Positions 34,958 through 45,103 are shown, counted from the stretch's first letter. The stretch: DNA of 64,000 bases from Actibacterium lipolyticum (GCF_900184935.1 NZ_FXYE01000001.1:124001-188000); one strand, 5' to 3'. The notes: generated by a model from the sequence alone, not told the origin. A program made the numbers and translations.

Positions 34958-37270
34958 ATGAGCGATATGACCGACGAGCCTATTGATAGGCCAACCGACC
35001 CTTCCGAACCTTTGCGCCGCGCCATTGGTGAACGCTATCTGACTTATGCGCTGTCCACGATCATGGACCGCGCCCTGCCAGATGCGCGCGATGGTCTGAA
35101 GCCGGTTCACCGGCGAATCCTTTACGCGATGAGCCGCCTGCGGCTTGCGTCGGGCGGTGGGTTTCTGAAATCGGCCAAGATCAGCGGCGACACGATGGGT
35201 GATTTCCACCCGCATGGCGATGCCGCGATCTATGACGCGATGGCGCGACTGGCGCAGGATTTCAACGTGCGCTTCCCGCTGGTCGATGGTCAGGGGAATT
35301 TCGGTAACATCGATGGCGATAACCCCGCCGCCAGCCGATACACAGAAGCACGGATGACCGCTGCTGCCGAGGCGTTGCTGGAAGGGATGGCGGAAAACGC
35401 TGTCGATTTCCGCGACAACTATGATGGTCGTTTGACCGAGCCGGTGGTTCTGCCTGCATCGTTCCCTAACCTTCTGGCCAACGGTTCCACCGGTATCGCG
35501 GTGGGCATGGCGACCAATATCGCACCCCACAACATCGAAGAGCTGATCAATGCCTGTCTGCATCTGATCAAATCCCCGAACGCGCGGGATGAGACGCTGA
35601 TCGACTATGTTCCGGGCCCCGACTTTCCGACGGGCGGCGTGATCGTCGAGCCGAAAGAGAATATCATCGAAGCCTATCGCACCGGGCGCGGGTCCTTCCG
35701 CCTGCGCGCGAAATGGGAAGTCGAAGATCTGGGCCGTGGTCAGTGGCAGGTTGTCGTGACCGAAATTCCCTATCAGGTGCCAAAGTCCCGCCTGATCGAA
35801 AAGATCGCAGAGCTGATCCAGCTTAAGAAAATCCCGATCCTTGCCGATATCCGTGACGAATCCGCCGAAGACATCCGCATGGTGTTCGAACCGCGGACCA
35901 AGAATGTGGACCCCGAGGTGCTGATGGGTACCCTGTTCCGCCAATCGGACCTAGAGGTTCGGTTCAGCCTGAACATGAACGTGCTGATCGACGGTCGCAC
36001 GCCGAAGGTTTGCAGCCTGAAAGAAGTGCTGCGTGCGTTCCTTGATCACCGCCGCGAGGTTCTGATCCGACGGTCGCAATACCGGATGGAAAAGATCGAC
36101 CACCGGCTCGAGGTGTTGGAAGGTTTCATCATTGCCTTCCTCAACCTTGACCGGGTGATTGATATCATCCGCTATGACGAAGACCCCAAGGCCGCGTTGA
36201 TGCGCGAAGACTGGTCGCTGGAACGTGGCCGTGCCGCGGACGAGGCCAGTTATGTCTCTCCGCTTGACCTAGGCGATGGCGAAGGTGAACTGACCGAGGT
36301 TCAGGCCGAAGCGATCCTGAACATGCGCCTGCGCAGCTTGCGCAAGCTGGAAGAGATGGAGCTGCTGCGCGAGCGTGATGCGCTGATGGAAGAACGCGCA
36401 TCGTTGGAAGACCTGCTGGAAAACGAAGACGTCCAGTGGACAAACATTTCTGACCAGCTTCGCGAAACCCGCACCAAGTTCGGCAAAAAGACGATCGAAG
36501 GCGCGCGCCGGACCCAGTTCGCAGAAGCGACCGAGGTTGAAGAGGTGCCGCTGGAAGCCATGATCGAGCGGGAGCCGATCACCGTGGTCTGTTCCAAAAT
36601 GGGCTGGATTCGCGCGATGAAGGGCCACGTGGCGCTGGATTCGGCGTTGAAGTTCAAAGATGGCGATGAAGGCCGCTTTGTCTTCCATGCAGAGACCACC
36701 GACCGGCTGTTGATGTTCGGGACCAACGGGCGTTTCTATACGCTGTCCGCGTCGCAGCTTCCTGGTGGGCGTGGCATGGGTGAACCTGTGCGCCTGATGG
36801 TCGATCTGCCAAACGAATCCGACATCGTTGATCTGTTCATTCTTAAGCCGGGCGTGAAATTCCTTGTGGCCTCGTCCGCGGGCGACGGGTTTATCGTTCC
36901 GTCTGACGATGTCGTTGCGCAAACGCGGACCGGTAAACAGGTTCTGAACGTGCGCGGCGATGTGCTGGCCAAGGTTTGCAGAACCGTTGTGGGCGATAGC
37001 GTGGCGTGCGTGGGCGAGAACCGTAAGGTTCTGGTGTTCGCAGTCGATGAGCTACCCGAAATGGTGCGCGGCAAGGGCGTGCGTTTGCAGAAATACAAAG
37101 ATGGCGGGCTAAGCGATGCCACCACCTTTGCTCTGGAAGAGGGGCTTTCGTGGAAAGACCCTGCCGGACGCACCCGCACGGAAACCGAGCTGGCCGAATG
37201 GACCGGAAAGCGCGCAAGCGCCGGGCGGATGGCTCCGCGTGGGTTTCCACGGGATAACCGTTTCAACTAA
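34958..37270 (+). CDS. parC: DNA topoisomerase IV subunit A
   Basis: 770 aa from ATG 34958. The catalytic Tyr128 sits in NPAASRYTEARM; the quinolone-resistance region GDFHPHGDAAIYDAM (81-95) has the usual Ser position taken by His84-Pro-His context, so no resistance call is made. The C-terminal domain holds beta-pinwheel repeats (for example LDSALKFKDGDEG, GKGVRLQKYKDGG). ParC rather than GyrA is chosen from the 770-aa length and the RPTDPSEPLRRAIGERYLTYALS-like start (in two parts). parE is not in the window. Confidence 0.92.
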   Translation: MSDMTDEPIDRPTDPSEPLRRAIGERYLTYALSTIMDRALPDARDGLKPVHRRILYAMSRLRLASGGGFLKSAKISGDTMGDFHPHGDAAIYDAMARLAQDFNVRFPLVDGQGNFGNIDGDNPAASRYTEARMTAAAEALLEGMAENAVDFRDNYDGRLTEPVVLPASFPNLLANGSTGIAVGMATNIAPHNIEELINACLHLIKSPNARDETLIDYVPGPDFPTGGVIVEPKENIIEAYRTGRGSFRLRAKWEVEDLGRGQWQVVVTEIPYQVPKSRLIEKIAELIQLKKIPILADIRDESAEDIRMVFEPRTKNVDPEVLMGTLFRQSDLEVRFSLNMNVLIDGRTPKVCSLKEVLRAFLDHRREVLIRRSQYRMEKIDHRLEVLEGFIIAFLNLDRVIDIIRYDEDPKAALMREDWSLERGRAADEASYVSPLDLGDGEGELTEVQAEAILNMRLRSLRKLEEMELLRERDALMEERASLEDLLENEDVQWTNISDQLRETRTKFGKKTIEGARRTQFAEATEVEEVPLEAMIEREPITVVCSKMGWIRAMKGHVALDSALKFKDGDEGRFVFHAETTDRLLMFGTNGRFYTLSASQLPGGRGMGEPVRLMVDLPNESDIVDLFILKPGVKFLVASSAGDGFIVPSDDVVAQTRTGKQVLNVRGDVLAKVCRTVVGDSVACVGENRKVLVFAVDELPEMVRGKGVRLQKYKDGGLSDATTFALEEGLSWKDPAGRTRTETELAEWTGKRASAGRMAPRGFPRDNRFN

Positions 37271-37306
37271 GGTCTGAAAAGTACTGTCCGAGGGATTGGG
37301 GAAGAC

Positions 37307-37936
37307 ATGAAGCCGTTTTTGAAGCTTGCTCGTTTGGTGGTCTGCATCGCCGGCATCGCGATTGTTGCGGGCTGTACGACCAGCCAAGACATCCCCGAAA
37401 CGCCCGAACCGTTGGGTGACTTCGCGCTTGGGTTCAATATCGTCGTTGCCAAGAACGCCCAGCTTATTCCGCCGTCCCGCAAAGCGGAACCGGAAGAATG
37501 GGAAGCTTCGATCAAGTCGGCCATTGATCAGCGGTTCGGCCGCTATGAGGGCGACAAGCTGTATCACCTCGGCGTGTCGGTCGACGGATTCGCGCTTGCC
37601 GTTCCGGGGATCCCGGTCGTTCTGTCACCCAAATCGGCGCTGGTCGTGACGGTAAACATTTGGGACGACGCGGCGCAGGCCAAGTTGAACGAAAAGCCCA
37701 AACAGTTGACGGTGCTGGAAAGCCTGTCGGGCGATACCGTGCTTGGTTCTGGGCTGACACAATCGCGCGAAAAGCAGATGAAAAATCTGTCTTTCAACAC
37801 CGCGCGTCTGATCGAACGCTGGTTGGTTGAAAACCGGGCAGAGTGGTTTGGAGAGCTTGAGGCACCCGAAACCAGCGATGCCGAGGCTGCTTTGGAAGGC
37901 ACATCCGTTGCCCAGCTTCCTGAAACAAGCAACTGA
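37307..37936 (+). CDS. Hypothetical lipoprotein, 209 aa
   Basis: A lipoprotein signal with basic start, hydrophobic core and lipobox VAGC (Cys23) marks it as envelope-anchored. The middle part (about 35-180) alternates strands and helices with DFALGFNIVVAKNAQLIPPSR and VPVVLSP-like stretches, and the C-terminus is acidic. No named domain is recognised. It lies between parC and tuf copy 1, with 36 bases from parC, so it may be read through from parC. Confidence 0.72.
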   Translation: MKPFLKLARLVVCIAGIAIVAGCTTSQDIPETPEPLGDFALGFNIVVAKNAQLIPPSRKAEPEEWEASIKSAIDQRFGRYEGDKLYHLGVSVDGFALAVPGIPVVLSPKSALVVTVNIWDDAAQAKLNEKPKQLTVLESLSGDTVLGSGLTQSREKQMKNLSFNTARLIERWLVENRAEWFGELEAPETSDAEAALEGTSVAQLPETSN

Positions 37937-37939
37937 CGC

Positions 37940-37968
37940 TTGATTTTTCTCCCAACTGCCAATAATTA
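37940..37968 (+). promoter_or_regulatory. Candidate sigma-70 promoter for tuf copy 1
   Basis: TTGATT at 37940-37945 and TAATTA at 37963-37968 are spaced by exactly 17 bases, 57 bases before the tuf ATG. No other good pair is seen in the 89-base gap. Inference from consensus only. Confidence 0.4.
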
Positions 37969-38025
37969 GCGCGCGTTGTTGAATCGGGCCTTTCCCGGCC
38001 CCCTAATCCATGAGGCGCCAGAGGA

Positions 38026-39201
<1,176 letters not shown>

Positions 39202-39220
39202 TTCTTAGTCGCATGACTTT

Positions 39221-39251
39221 CGAAAGGCCGTCCTTCGGGGCGGCCTTTTTT
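39221..39251 (+). terminator. Rho-independent terminator of tuf copy 1
   Basis: AAAGGCCG-TCC pairs with GGGCGGCC around a TTCG tetraloop, followed by TTTTTT (39223-39251). It lies about 20 bases after the tuf stop. Confidence 0.9.
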
Positions 39252-39349
39252 GTTGTCTGATGCTTGGCGCGGTTGGCAAAGATGGCGCTTTACGATTTTG
39301 GTTTCCTGTGGCTGGCTGTTTCGGAACTGGTTTGTGAAAGGGCACCCGC

Positions 39350-39982
39350 ATGGAATTCGAACTCTGGCTTGCATTTGTCGCGGCATCGATGGCGCTTTTG
39401 CTGATCCCCGGACCAACGGTTTTGCTGGTGCTAAGCTATGCAATAAGCCAAGGGCGGCGTGTGGCCCTTGCGACCGTTGCGGGGGTGGCGCTTGGTGACT
39501 TGATTGCCATGACGGCTTCGCTGGCCGGGTTGGGCGCGGTTGTCCTTGCGTCGGCGACGCTGTTCACGGCGTTGAAATGGGTCGGCGCGGTCTATCTGAT
39601 CTATCTTGGCATAAAGCTGTTTCGCAGCGCGCCTAACGCCTCGCTTGGGGAACTGGCGCAGGTTGCAGAAACGACGCCCGCCAACGTGTTTGGCCATGCG
39701 GCGGCCGTAACGGCGCTGAACCCCAAGTCCATCGTGTTTTTCATTGCCTTCGTTCCGCAGTTTATCAGCGCGAAGGCCCCGCTGTTGCCGCAGTTTTCGG
39801 TGCTTGTTGCGACATTCGTGGGATTGGCGGCGATCAACGCGCTTGCCTATGCGATCTTGGCAGACCGGCTGCGCCATCGCATCGCGCGCCCTTCCGTCTT
39901 GGCGATGTTTTCGCGGCTGGGGGGCAGTGCGCTGATCGCGATGGGAGTGGCGACGGCGGCGTTCAAGCGATCTTCGGCATAG
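39350..39982 (+). CDS. LysE family exporter
   Basis: A 210-aa membrane protein with six hydrophobic helices. The N-terminal signature FVAASMALLLIPGPTVLLV and SQGRRVALATVAGVALGD are those of LysE/RhtB exporters of amino acids or homoserine lactones. The C-terminal part contains ALNPKSIVFFIAFVPQFI, also typical. Substrate not determined. It converges on the methyltransferase-like gene with 6 bases between stops. RBS GGGCA is weak. Confidence 0.9.
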   Translation: MEFELWLAFVAASMALLLIPGPTVLLVLSYAISQGRRVALATVAGVALGDLIAMTASLAGLGAVVLASATLFTALKWVGAVYLIYLGIKLFRSAPNASLGELAQVAETTPANVFGHAAAVTALNPKSIVFFIAFVPQFISAKAPLLPQFSVLVATFVGLAAINALAYAILADRLRHRIARPSVLAMFSRLGGSALIAMGVATAAFKRSSA

Positions 39983-39988
39983 CGGCGT

Positions 39989-40831
39989 CTATGGCCGTTG
40001 GAACCGCCAAGCGGTGCGTTCCTTTGGGTTGGCGCGGATTGCTTTGATCATTTCGTCAAACTGTTGCGCCTCGACGAAAGCGCTTAGCGTGTGTTTTGCT
40101 TTCTCAAGCAGGGATATCAACGCATCGTCGCTAAGCCCACCGACTTGCGCGCCCTTTAGCGCCTTAAGGGTCGGGACCTTCGTGCAGCCGTAAACGATGG
40201 TACTGTCGCGGCAGAACGCCAGCGGGGTGAAATACTCCGATAACAGTTCCATCTGCGCGGCGATCCAAGGTTGGCTCCAGTGCATCAGGTCTTGTTGAAC
40301 CAGCAGGGACTGGCCCGCGATCAGGTGCGGGAAGAAGATTTCGGCCATGTTATCGGCGGAACTTGCGGTTTTGGAGGCATCCATCACCAGCAGTTCGATG
40401 GGTTCGTTCCATACCGCATGTTCGATTTCGCCGGGATGGAGGGTAATGCGGTCGGCCCAACGCCCCAATAGCGCGGTGGCCAAGGGCAGCGTGTCATGGC
40501 CTTTGAAAACTTCGATGCCCGCCGGGTAAAGCAGCTTTTTCTTGGTCTGCTCGTCCGAAGTGAAGCGGTCGAAGGCGTGAATTTTCGAAGCTAATCCCGC
40601 TGCCGCATGCCCCGCCGCCAAGCGCGCCGTGGAGCCGCCGACAAAGCAACCCAGATCGACGATCGCGCCCGAGCCTTCCGCCCAAAGCGACGTTAGCCAG
40701 AAGTAGAGTTGCTGTTCTTCTTCGCGCAACATGGTCGGGACGTGGTTAGCGTCGGCCAAGGCGCGTGGCAGCAAAAGCCGCCAAGGTGATTTATCGAAAA
40801 CGCTGTAAGAGCGGGGTACTGAACTGAACAT
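39989..40831 (-). CDS. Class I SAM-dependent methyltransferase-like protein
   Basis: 280 aa from ATG 40831; an upstream ATG at 40861 adds 10 residues. Motif I is IVDLGCFVGGSTARLA (57-72), and a conserved Asp follows in HAFDRFTSDE (about 88). No signature tells the substrate. The first 50 residues are basic and aromatic (PRSYSVFDKSPWRLLLPRAL). Similar proteins lie in polysaccharide or surface-modification loci, but no such genes are nearby, so the role stays open. It diverges from tRNA-Trp. Confidence 0.65.
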   Translation of the reverse strand: MFSSVPRSYSVFDKSPWRLLLPRALADANHVPTMLREEEQQLYFWLTSLWAEGSGAIVDLGCFVGGSTARLAAGHAAAGLASKIHAFDRFTSDEQTKKKLLYPAGIEVFKGHDTLPLATALLGRWADRITLHPGEIEHAVWNEPIELLVMDASKTASSADNMAEIFFPHLIAGQSLLVQQDLMHWSQPWIAAQMELLSEYFTPLAFCRDSTIVYGCTKVPTLKALKGAQVGGLSDDALISLLEKAKHTLSAFVEAQQFDEMIKAIRANPKERTAWRFQRP

Positions 40832-40888
40832 TTTGATTTTGTAACATCGGCACTTTTGCAAAACCAGACGAAAGGCTGAAATGTGCTC

Positions 40889-40917
40889 TTGATTTCAGGC
40901 GCGCTGTGCCGTAGTTC
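40889..40917 (+). promoter_or_regulatory. Candidate promoter of tRNA-Trp
   Basis: TTGATT (40889-40894), 17-base spacer and TAGTTC (40912-40917) end 13 bases before the mature 5' end of tRNA-Trp. The -10 is poor, and the -35 repeats that of the tuf candidate. Inference only. Confidence 0.38.
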
Positions 40918-40930
40918 GCAACGTGGTCCT

Positions 40931-41006
40931 AGGGGTGTAGCTCAGTTGGTAGAGCATCGGTCTCCAAAACCGAGGGTCGTGGGTTCGAGTCCCTCCGCCC
41001 CTGCCA
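40931..41006 (+). tRNA. tRNA-Trp (anticodon CCA)
   Basis: The 76-base cloverleaf is complete: acceptor arms AGGGGTG/CGCCCCT, D arm GCTC/GAGC, anticodon arm TCGGT/ACCGA with loop CTCCAAA (anticodon CCA), T arm with TTCGAGT loop, and the CCA end encoded. It lies upstream of secE, the classic tRNA-Trp-secE-nusG order, with a small membrane gene in between here. Confidence 0.97.
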
Positions 41007-41134
41007 GACCGTTTTTTTAGCAAGTCCATTTTTTTAGGGCTGATGCTTATTATAGAGACGGCCTTTTTGTCGTCACATCTTGGTAAGACACTCAGCCTAT
41101 ACGAATAAAATTTTAGATTAAGGCACGAGGAACC

Positions 41135-41383
41135 ATGATTCGTCGGATTCTGTTGTTTCCCATACTAGCGTATTTCGCTTTGGCGGTTTTTGTCGCCAGT
41201 GTTGTTGTCCTTCTCGTCACAAGCATCTTCGTTTCAATTCGGTTTGTACTGGAGCTTTTCAGGCCCCAGAGAGACCCTGAAAGCCGTCAAGCTGCCGCTT
41301 ATCGTGGCACGTTCCCAGAACAACCGGTTTTTCGTAAATTGAAGCGCGGGCAGAGCTATCTGTTTAAGGGGCAATCGCGCTAG
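41135..41383 (+). CDS. Small membrane protein between tRNA-Trp and secE, 82 aa
   Basis: Residues about 5-40 form one or two hydrophobic helices; the C-terminal half is soluble and basic (SRQAAAYRGTFPEQP, FRKLKRGQSYLFKG). I know no family for it. The ATG at 41135 follows ACGAGGAACC, a good RBS, and the gene fills the space before secE with a 73-base gap, so it is probably real and co-transcribed with secE-nusG. Function unknown; a link to translocation is only suggested by position. Confidence 0.7.
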   Translation: MIRRILLFPILAYFALAVFVASVVVLLVTSIFVSIRFVLELFRPQRDPESRQAAAYRGTFPEQPVFRKLKRGQSYLFKGQSR

Positions 41384-41456
41384 CGTGAACTGTCCCTTGT
41401 AAACGCGGGTTAGAAAGCGTATCTCCCAGCCGTTGTCAGGAAGATCGAGACGTTAC

Positions 41457-41654
41457 ATGGCGAAAGCTAACCCACTTCAGTTCGTTCAGCAGACTAGGTC
41501 TGAAATCTCTAAGGTTGAGTGGCCGACTCGGCGTGAGGTGATGTTGACGACCGTGATGGTTGTTGCGTTGTCAGCCGTAATGGCGATCTTGTTCTCGATC
41601 GTGGATTTGTTGATCCGCACGGGGCTGGCCACAGTGCTGGGCTTTTTCGGCTAA
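41457..41654 (+). CDS. secE: Preprotein translocase subunit SecE
   Basis: 65 aa, the short single-helix form. It begins MAKANPLQFVQQTRSEISKV; the conserved cytosolic EWPTRREV (22-29) and one C-terminal transmembrane helix (about 35-60) are present. ATG 41457 is chosen because an upstream in-frame start lacks homology. It is part of the SecYEG channel and precedes nusG, the standard order. Confidence 0.93.
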   Translation: MAKANPLQFVQQTRSEISKVEWPTRREVMLTTVMVVALSAVMAILFSIVDLLIRTGLATVLGFFG

Positions 41655-41838
41655 GCTTTTTCAGCGACAAGCTCTTGAAAATTTGGGGCTAGGCCGGTAA
41701 TGCGGGCAGACCTTCAATAACCGGCGTGCATCGATTCGGGTTGCGCGCTGTTTTTTGTTTAGGTCGCTAGCGGGATGACCGCTTGATTTTATTGAATGTT
41801 TCGGCCGCAGTGCCGAAAGACGCGAGGTAACTGGCAAG

Positions 41839-42372
41839 ATGGCGAAGCGGTGGTATTCGGTGAGCGTGCTCTCGAACTTTGAAAAGAAGATCGCTGAGCA
41901 GATCAAGACGGCCGTTGCTGAGAAGGGTCTTGAAGATCAGATCGAAGAAGTGCTGGTGCCCACCGAAGAGGTGATCGAAGTGCGCCGGGGCAAGAAGGTG
42001 ACGGCAGAGCGGCGTTTCATGCCCGGCTATGTGCTGGTGCGCATGGAGATGAGCGATCAGGGCTATCACCTTATCAACTCGATCAACCGCGTGACTGGTT
42101 TCTTGGGCCCGCAAGGCCGCCCGATGCCGATGCGCGACGACGAAGTGAACGCGATCCTCAACCGTGTTGAGGAAGGCGAGGCTGCGCCACGCTCGTTGAT
42201 CATCTTCGAGATCGGCGAACAAGTTAATGTAACCGACGGGCCGTTCGAAGGCTTCGCTGGTATGGTCGAAGAAGTTGATGACGAAAATCAGCGTCTGAAA
42301 GTGACCGTTTCGATCTTTGGCCGGGCAACCCCGGTTGAACTGGAATTCACGCAGGTTTCGAAAGAAGTCTGA
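41839..42372 (+). CDS. nusG: Transcription termination/antitermination protein NusG
   Basis: 177 aa. The NGN domain (about 1-115, [27 protein letters not shown]) and the C-terminal KOW domain (about 122-177, [22 protein letters not shown]) are complete. It couples RNA polymerase, Rho and ribosomal S10. It follows secE after 184 bases that hold no gene; the RBS before the ATG is only weakly visible (GAGGTAACTGGCAAG). Confidence 0.96.
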   Translation: MAKRWYSVSVLSNFEKKIAEQIKTAVAEKGLEDQIEEVLVPTEEVIEVRRGKKVTAERRFMPGYVLVRMEMSDQGYHLINSINRVTGFLGPQGRPMPMRDDEVNAILNRVEEGEAAPRSLIIFEIGEQVNVTDGPFEGFAGMVEEVDDENQRLKVTVSIFGRATPVELEFTQVSKEV

Positions 42373-42381
42373 GTGCTGCAC

Positions 42382-42418
42382 GTGGGAGGTGACCGGGCGC
42401 GCCCGTAATCCGAACCAC
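42382..42418 (+). promoter_or_regulatory. Candidate L1-type autoregulatory leader of rplKA
   Basis: GTGGGAGG at 42382-42389, followed by a small GC stem (CGGG/CCCG) and CCAC at 42415-42418, which pairs with GTGG, gives an internal-loop helix like the L1 site of 23S rRNA (also GUGGGAGG). Established knowledge: L1 represses rplKA by binding a mimic of that site in the L11 leader. A second GTGGGAAC follows nearby. Structure was judged by eye. Confidence 0.5.
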
Positions 42419-42475
42419 TAAACCGAAGCGCCGCCCTCGCGTGGGAACGGCGTGGTGATATGAAGGAGAGGCCAA

Positions 42476-42904
42476 ATGGCCAAGAAGCTCGCAGGCACGA
42501 TGAAACTGCAAGTGCCAGCAGGTCAAGCAAACCCGTCCCCCCCCGTGGGTCCGGCGCTTGGTCAGCGTGGTATTAACATCATGGAATTCTGTAAGGCGTT
42601 TAACGCTAAGACACAGGATCTGGAGCCCGGTGCGCCGTGCCCAACCGTGATCACCTACTACCAAGACAAATCGTTCACGATGGACATCAAGACACCTCCG
42701 GCGTCTTATTTCCTTCGGAAGGCTGCAAAGGTTAAGTCCGGCGCAAACAATCCCGGTCGTGATGTTGTTGGTTCTGTATCTGCTGCTCAGGTGAAAGAAA
42801 TCGCCGAAGCCAAGATGAAAGACCTGAACGCAAACGATATCGAAGCCGCGATGCAGATCATCCTTGGTTCTGCCCGTTCGATGGGTATCGAGGTTAAAGG
42901 ATAA
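42476..42904 (+). CDS. rplK: 50S ribosomal protein L11
   Basis: 142 aa, normal length. It begins [20 protein letters not shown]; the Pro-rich [14 protein letters not shown] and the C-terminal RNA-binding domain ([10 protein letters not shown]) are intact. It forms the GTPase-associated centre with 23S rRNA, which stimulates the Rel synthetase. RBS AAGGAGAG precedes the ATG. rplA starts 5 bases after the stop. Confidence 0.98.
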   Translation: MAKKLAGTMKLQVPAGQANPSPPVGPALGQRGINIMEFCKAFNAKTQDLEPGAPCPTVITYYQDKSFTMDIKTPPASYFLRKAAKVKSGANNPGRDVVGSVSAAQVKEIAEAKMKDLNANDIEAAMQIILGSARSMGIEVKG

Positions 42905-42909
42905 TCGTC

Positions 42910-43608
42910 ATGGCAAAACTCGGTAAACGTACACGCGCTGCGCGTGAAGCATTCGCTGGCAAAGAAGACGTAACAGTTGAAGAAGCTGTTGCTCTGGTTA
43001 AAGGCAATGCAAAGTCCAAGTTCGACGAGACCGTTGAAATTGCGCTGAACCTTGGTGTTGACCCACGCCACGCTGACCAAATGGTTCGCGGTGTTGTGTC
43101 CCTGCCAAACGGCACAGGCAAAACCGTTCGTGTTGCTGTATTCGCACGTGGCCCTAAGGCTGACGAAGCCAAGGCGGCTGGCGCGGATATCGTTGGCGCG
43201 GAAGACCTGATGGAAATCATTCAGGGCGGCAAGATCGAATTCGATCGTTGCATCGCTACGCCTGACATGATGCCGATCGTTGGTCGTTTGGGTAAAGTGC
43301 TTGGTCCACGTAACCTGATGCCAAACCCAAAAGTTGGCACCGTTACTATGGATGTCACTGCGGCTGTTGAAGCTGCCAAGGGTGGCGAAGTGCAGTTCAA
43401 GGCTGAAAAAGCCGGTGTTGTACACGCTGGCGTTGGCAAAGCATCGTTCGATGAGGCCAAACTGGTCGAAAACGTTCGTGCTTTTGTTGAAGCTGTAAGC
43501 AAGGCCAAGCCTGCTGGTGCCAAGGGCGCCTATATGAAGAAGGTTTCCCTTAGCTCTACTATGGGCCCAGGTGTTTCGATCGACGTTTCGAACGCAACTG
43601 GCAACTAA
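42910..43608 (+). CDS. rplA: 50S ribosomal protein L1
   Basis: 232 aa. It builds the L1 stalk and autorepresses the rplKA mRNA. The signature [10 protein letters not shown] (about 137-146) and [20 protein letters not shown] (38-57) are intact. It is followed by a clear terminator, so rplKA forms one transcript with secE-nusG or by itself. Confidence 0.98.
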   Translation: MAKLGKRTRAAREAFAGKEDVTVEEAVALVKGNAKSKFDETVEIALNLGVDPRHADQMVRGVVSLPNGTGKTVRVAVFARGPKADEAKAAGADIVGAEDLMEIIQGGKIEFDRCIATPDMMPIVGRLGKVLGPRNLMPNPKVGTVTMDVTAAVEAAKGGEVQFKAEKAGVVHAGVGKASFDEAKLVENVRAFVEAVSKAKPAGAKGAYMKKVSLSSTMGPGVSIDVSNATGN

Positions 43609-43617
43609 TCAGTTACG

Positions 43618-43646
43618 AAGGGCGCCACAAAGTTGGCGCCCTTTTT
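43618..43646 (+). terminator. Rho-independent terminator after rplA
   Basis: AAGGGCGCCA and TGGCGCCCTT pair across CAAAGT, followed by TTTTTC. It starts 9 bases after the rplA stop. Confidence 0.92.
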
Positions 43647-43852
43647 CTTACTTTCAGGGGGTGTATTCCCCCTTGGCTTCGCCCCTGCCAGAAAGGCTTA
43701 ACAGCCGGGTAGGGTTGGGCGTTTTAAGCCACTGCAAAACGGCGCATTGCGGCCATTTTCGATCATTTCCCCACAGTCTGAATCCGGCGTCGCAAAAAAG
43801 TTTTTCGTTTGGGCTTGGAAAACCTTCGTTTTCTGAATAGGACACGAGTTCG

Positions 43853-43891
43853 CACATAAGCGCGCGATTCGTCGTGCGCTTATGTGTTTTT
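43853..43891 (+). terminator. Terminator-like hairpin (possible attenuator) upstream of rplJ
   Basis: CACATAAGCGC (43853-43863) pairs perfectly with GCGCTTATGTG (43876-43886) across a 12-base loop, and TTTTT follows. The preceding rplA terminator already ends that transcript, so this second one lies inside the 429-base rplA-rplJ gap and could attenuate a promoter placed between 43650 and 43850. A weak TTGGAA/ATAGGA pair (near 43815-43842) is the best candidate. The gap holds no gene. Confidence 0.6.
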
Positions 43892-44075
43892 CGTCCAAGA
43901 CGGTGGGTGGATCCAGCTGGATCCTTAATTTCCTGCCTGAGACGGGAGACGACCAGAATGACCGAGGGTTTCCTCGGGCGGTTTTGGCTCAGACCCGTTA
44001 GCGGACCTGAACGCTGGCCTTTGGTCAGCAAATACGAGCCGGAAGGTGAGAGCCTTCCTGAATTGGAGTGAAACT
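43890..44075 (+). promoter_or_regulatory. Candidate L10 leader of rplJL
   Basis: The 5' untranslated region between the hairpin and the rplJ start contains GGATCCAGCTGGATCC, CTTAATTTCCTGCCTGAGACG and further stems (CCGAGGGTTTCCTCGG, GGAAGG-CCTTCC). In many bacteria L10(L12)4 binds such a leader to repress rplJL. The CTTAATTTCCTGCC stretch resembles what I know from alphaproteobacterial rplJ leaders. The fold is by eye. Confidence 0.45.
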
Positions 44076-44594
44076 GTGGATAGAGCCCAGAAAGAGAAAT
44101 TGGTCGAAGAGCTCGGCCAAATCTTCGAAAGCTCTGGCGTAGTCGTGGTCGCACGCTATGCAGGAATCACGGTTGCTGAGATGCAAGACCTGCGCGCTCA
44201 AATGAGCGAAGCTGGTGGGTCTGTACGTGTCGCCAAGAACAAGCTCGCCAAGATCGCCCTAGACGGAAAGCCTTGCGCAAGCATTGCCGACCTTCTTTCG
44301 GGCATGACCGTTCTGACCTACTCGGAAGATCCTGTGGCAGCTGCCAAGATCGCCGAGAAGTACTCCAAGGAAAACGACAAGTTCGAAATCCTTGGTGGTG
44401 CAATGGGTGAGACCGCTCTGGACCCTGCTGGTGTTAAAGCCGTGGCCGCCATGCCGTCCCGCGAGGAGCTTATTGCCTCCATCGTTGGCTGTATCGGTGC
44501 CCCTGCTTCGAACATCGCTGGTGCCATTGGCGCGCCTGCTTCTAACGTCGCGAGCATCCTCTCGACTATCGAGGAGCGTGCGGAAGCCGCTTAA
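44076..44594 (+). CDS. rplJ: 50S ribosomal protein L10
   Basis: 172 aa from GTG 44076, with TTGGAG 6-8 bases upstream; the upstream open frame is leader. It starts (M)[12 protein letters not shown], contains [14 protein letters not shown] and the rRNA-binding core up to about residue 130, and ends in the L12-binding helix (about 130-172, PAS-rich). It anchors L7/L12 dimers on the ribosomal stalk. rplL follows after 70 bases. Confidence 0.96.
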   Translation: MDRAQKEKLVEELGQIFESSGVVVVARYAGITVAEMQDLRAQMSEAGGSVRVAKNKLAKIALDGKPCASIADLLSGMTVLTYSEDPVAAAKIAEKYSKENDKFEILGGAMGETALDPAGVKAVAAMPSREELIASIVGCIGAPASNIAGAIGAPASNVASILSTIEERAEAA

Positions 44595-44664
44595 GCAACA
44601 CGGAGCCTGTGTGGGGTTGAACTTCCCTACGTTGGAACACATCTGAAAGAACGGAAACAGTATA

Positions 44665-45042
44665 ATGGCTGATCTGAAGAAACTTGCCGAAGAGATCGTT
44701 GGTCTGACGCTTCTCGAAGCACAAGAACTGAAAACCATCCTGAAAGACGAGTATGGCATCGAGCCAGCTGCCGGTGGCGCTGTAATGATGGCTGGTCCTG
44801 CTGGTGGCGACGCTGCTGCTGCTGAAGAGCAGACAGAATTCGACGTGATCCTGAAAGCCGCTGGCGCTCAGAAAATCAACGTCATCAAAGAAGTCCGCGG
44901 CATCACTGGCCTGGGCCTCAAAGAAGCTAAAGAGCTGGTCGAAGCTGGCGGCAAAGCCGTTAAAGAAGGCTGCGACAAAGCAGAAGCTGAAGACATCAAA
45001 GCCAAGCTGGAAGCAGCTGGCGCAGAAGTCGAGCTTAAGTAA
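44665..45042 (+). CDS. rplL: 50S ribosomal protein L7/L12
   Basis: 125 aa. The N-terminal dimerisation domain (1-30), Ala/Gly hinge (about 38-55) and the C-terminal factor-binding domain from [17 protein letters not shown] to the end are intact, including [12 protein letters not shown]. It recruits translation GTPases. RBS GAACGGAAACAG is weak, but strong expression is expected from the codon use. Confidence 0.98.
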   Translation: MADLKKLAEEIVGLTLLEAQELKTILKDEYGIEPAAGGAVMMAGPAGGDAAAAEEQTEFDVILKAAGAQKINVIKEVRGITGLGLKEAKELVEAGGKAVKEGCDKAEAEDIKAKLEAAGAEVELK

Positions 45043-45075
45043 TCGGCTGCGGCCTTGGCCGCGACCATTTGAAAA

Positions 45076-45103
45076 GGCTGGGTCCGAGTTTTCGGGCCCA
45101 GCC
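45076..45103 (+). other. GC-rich hairpin between rplL and rpoB
   Basis: GGCTGGGTCCGA pairs with TCGGGCCCAGCC across GTTT, with one T-G wobble. No T run follows, so it is not a terminator; it may be an RNA processing or stability element. In E. coli this same interval holds an attenuator and an RNase III site (established), so a similar job here is inference. Confidence 0.5.
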
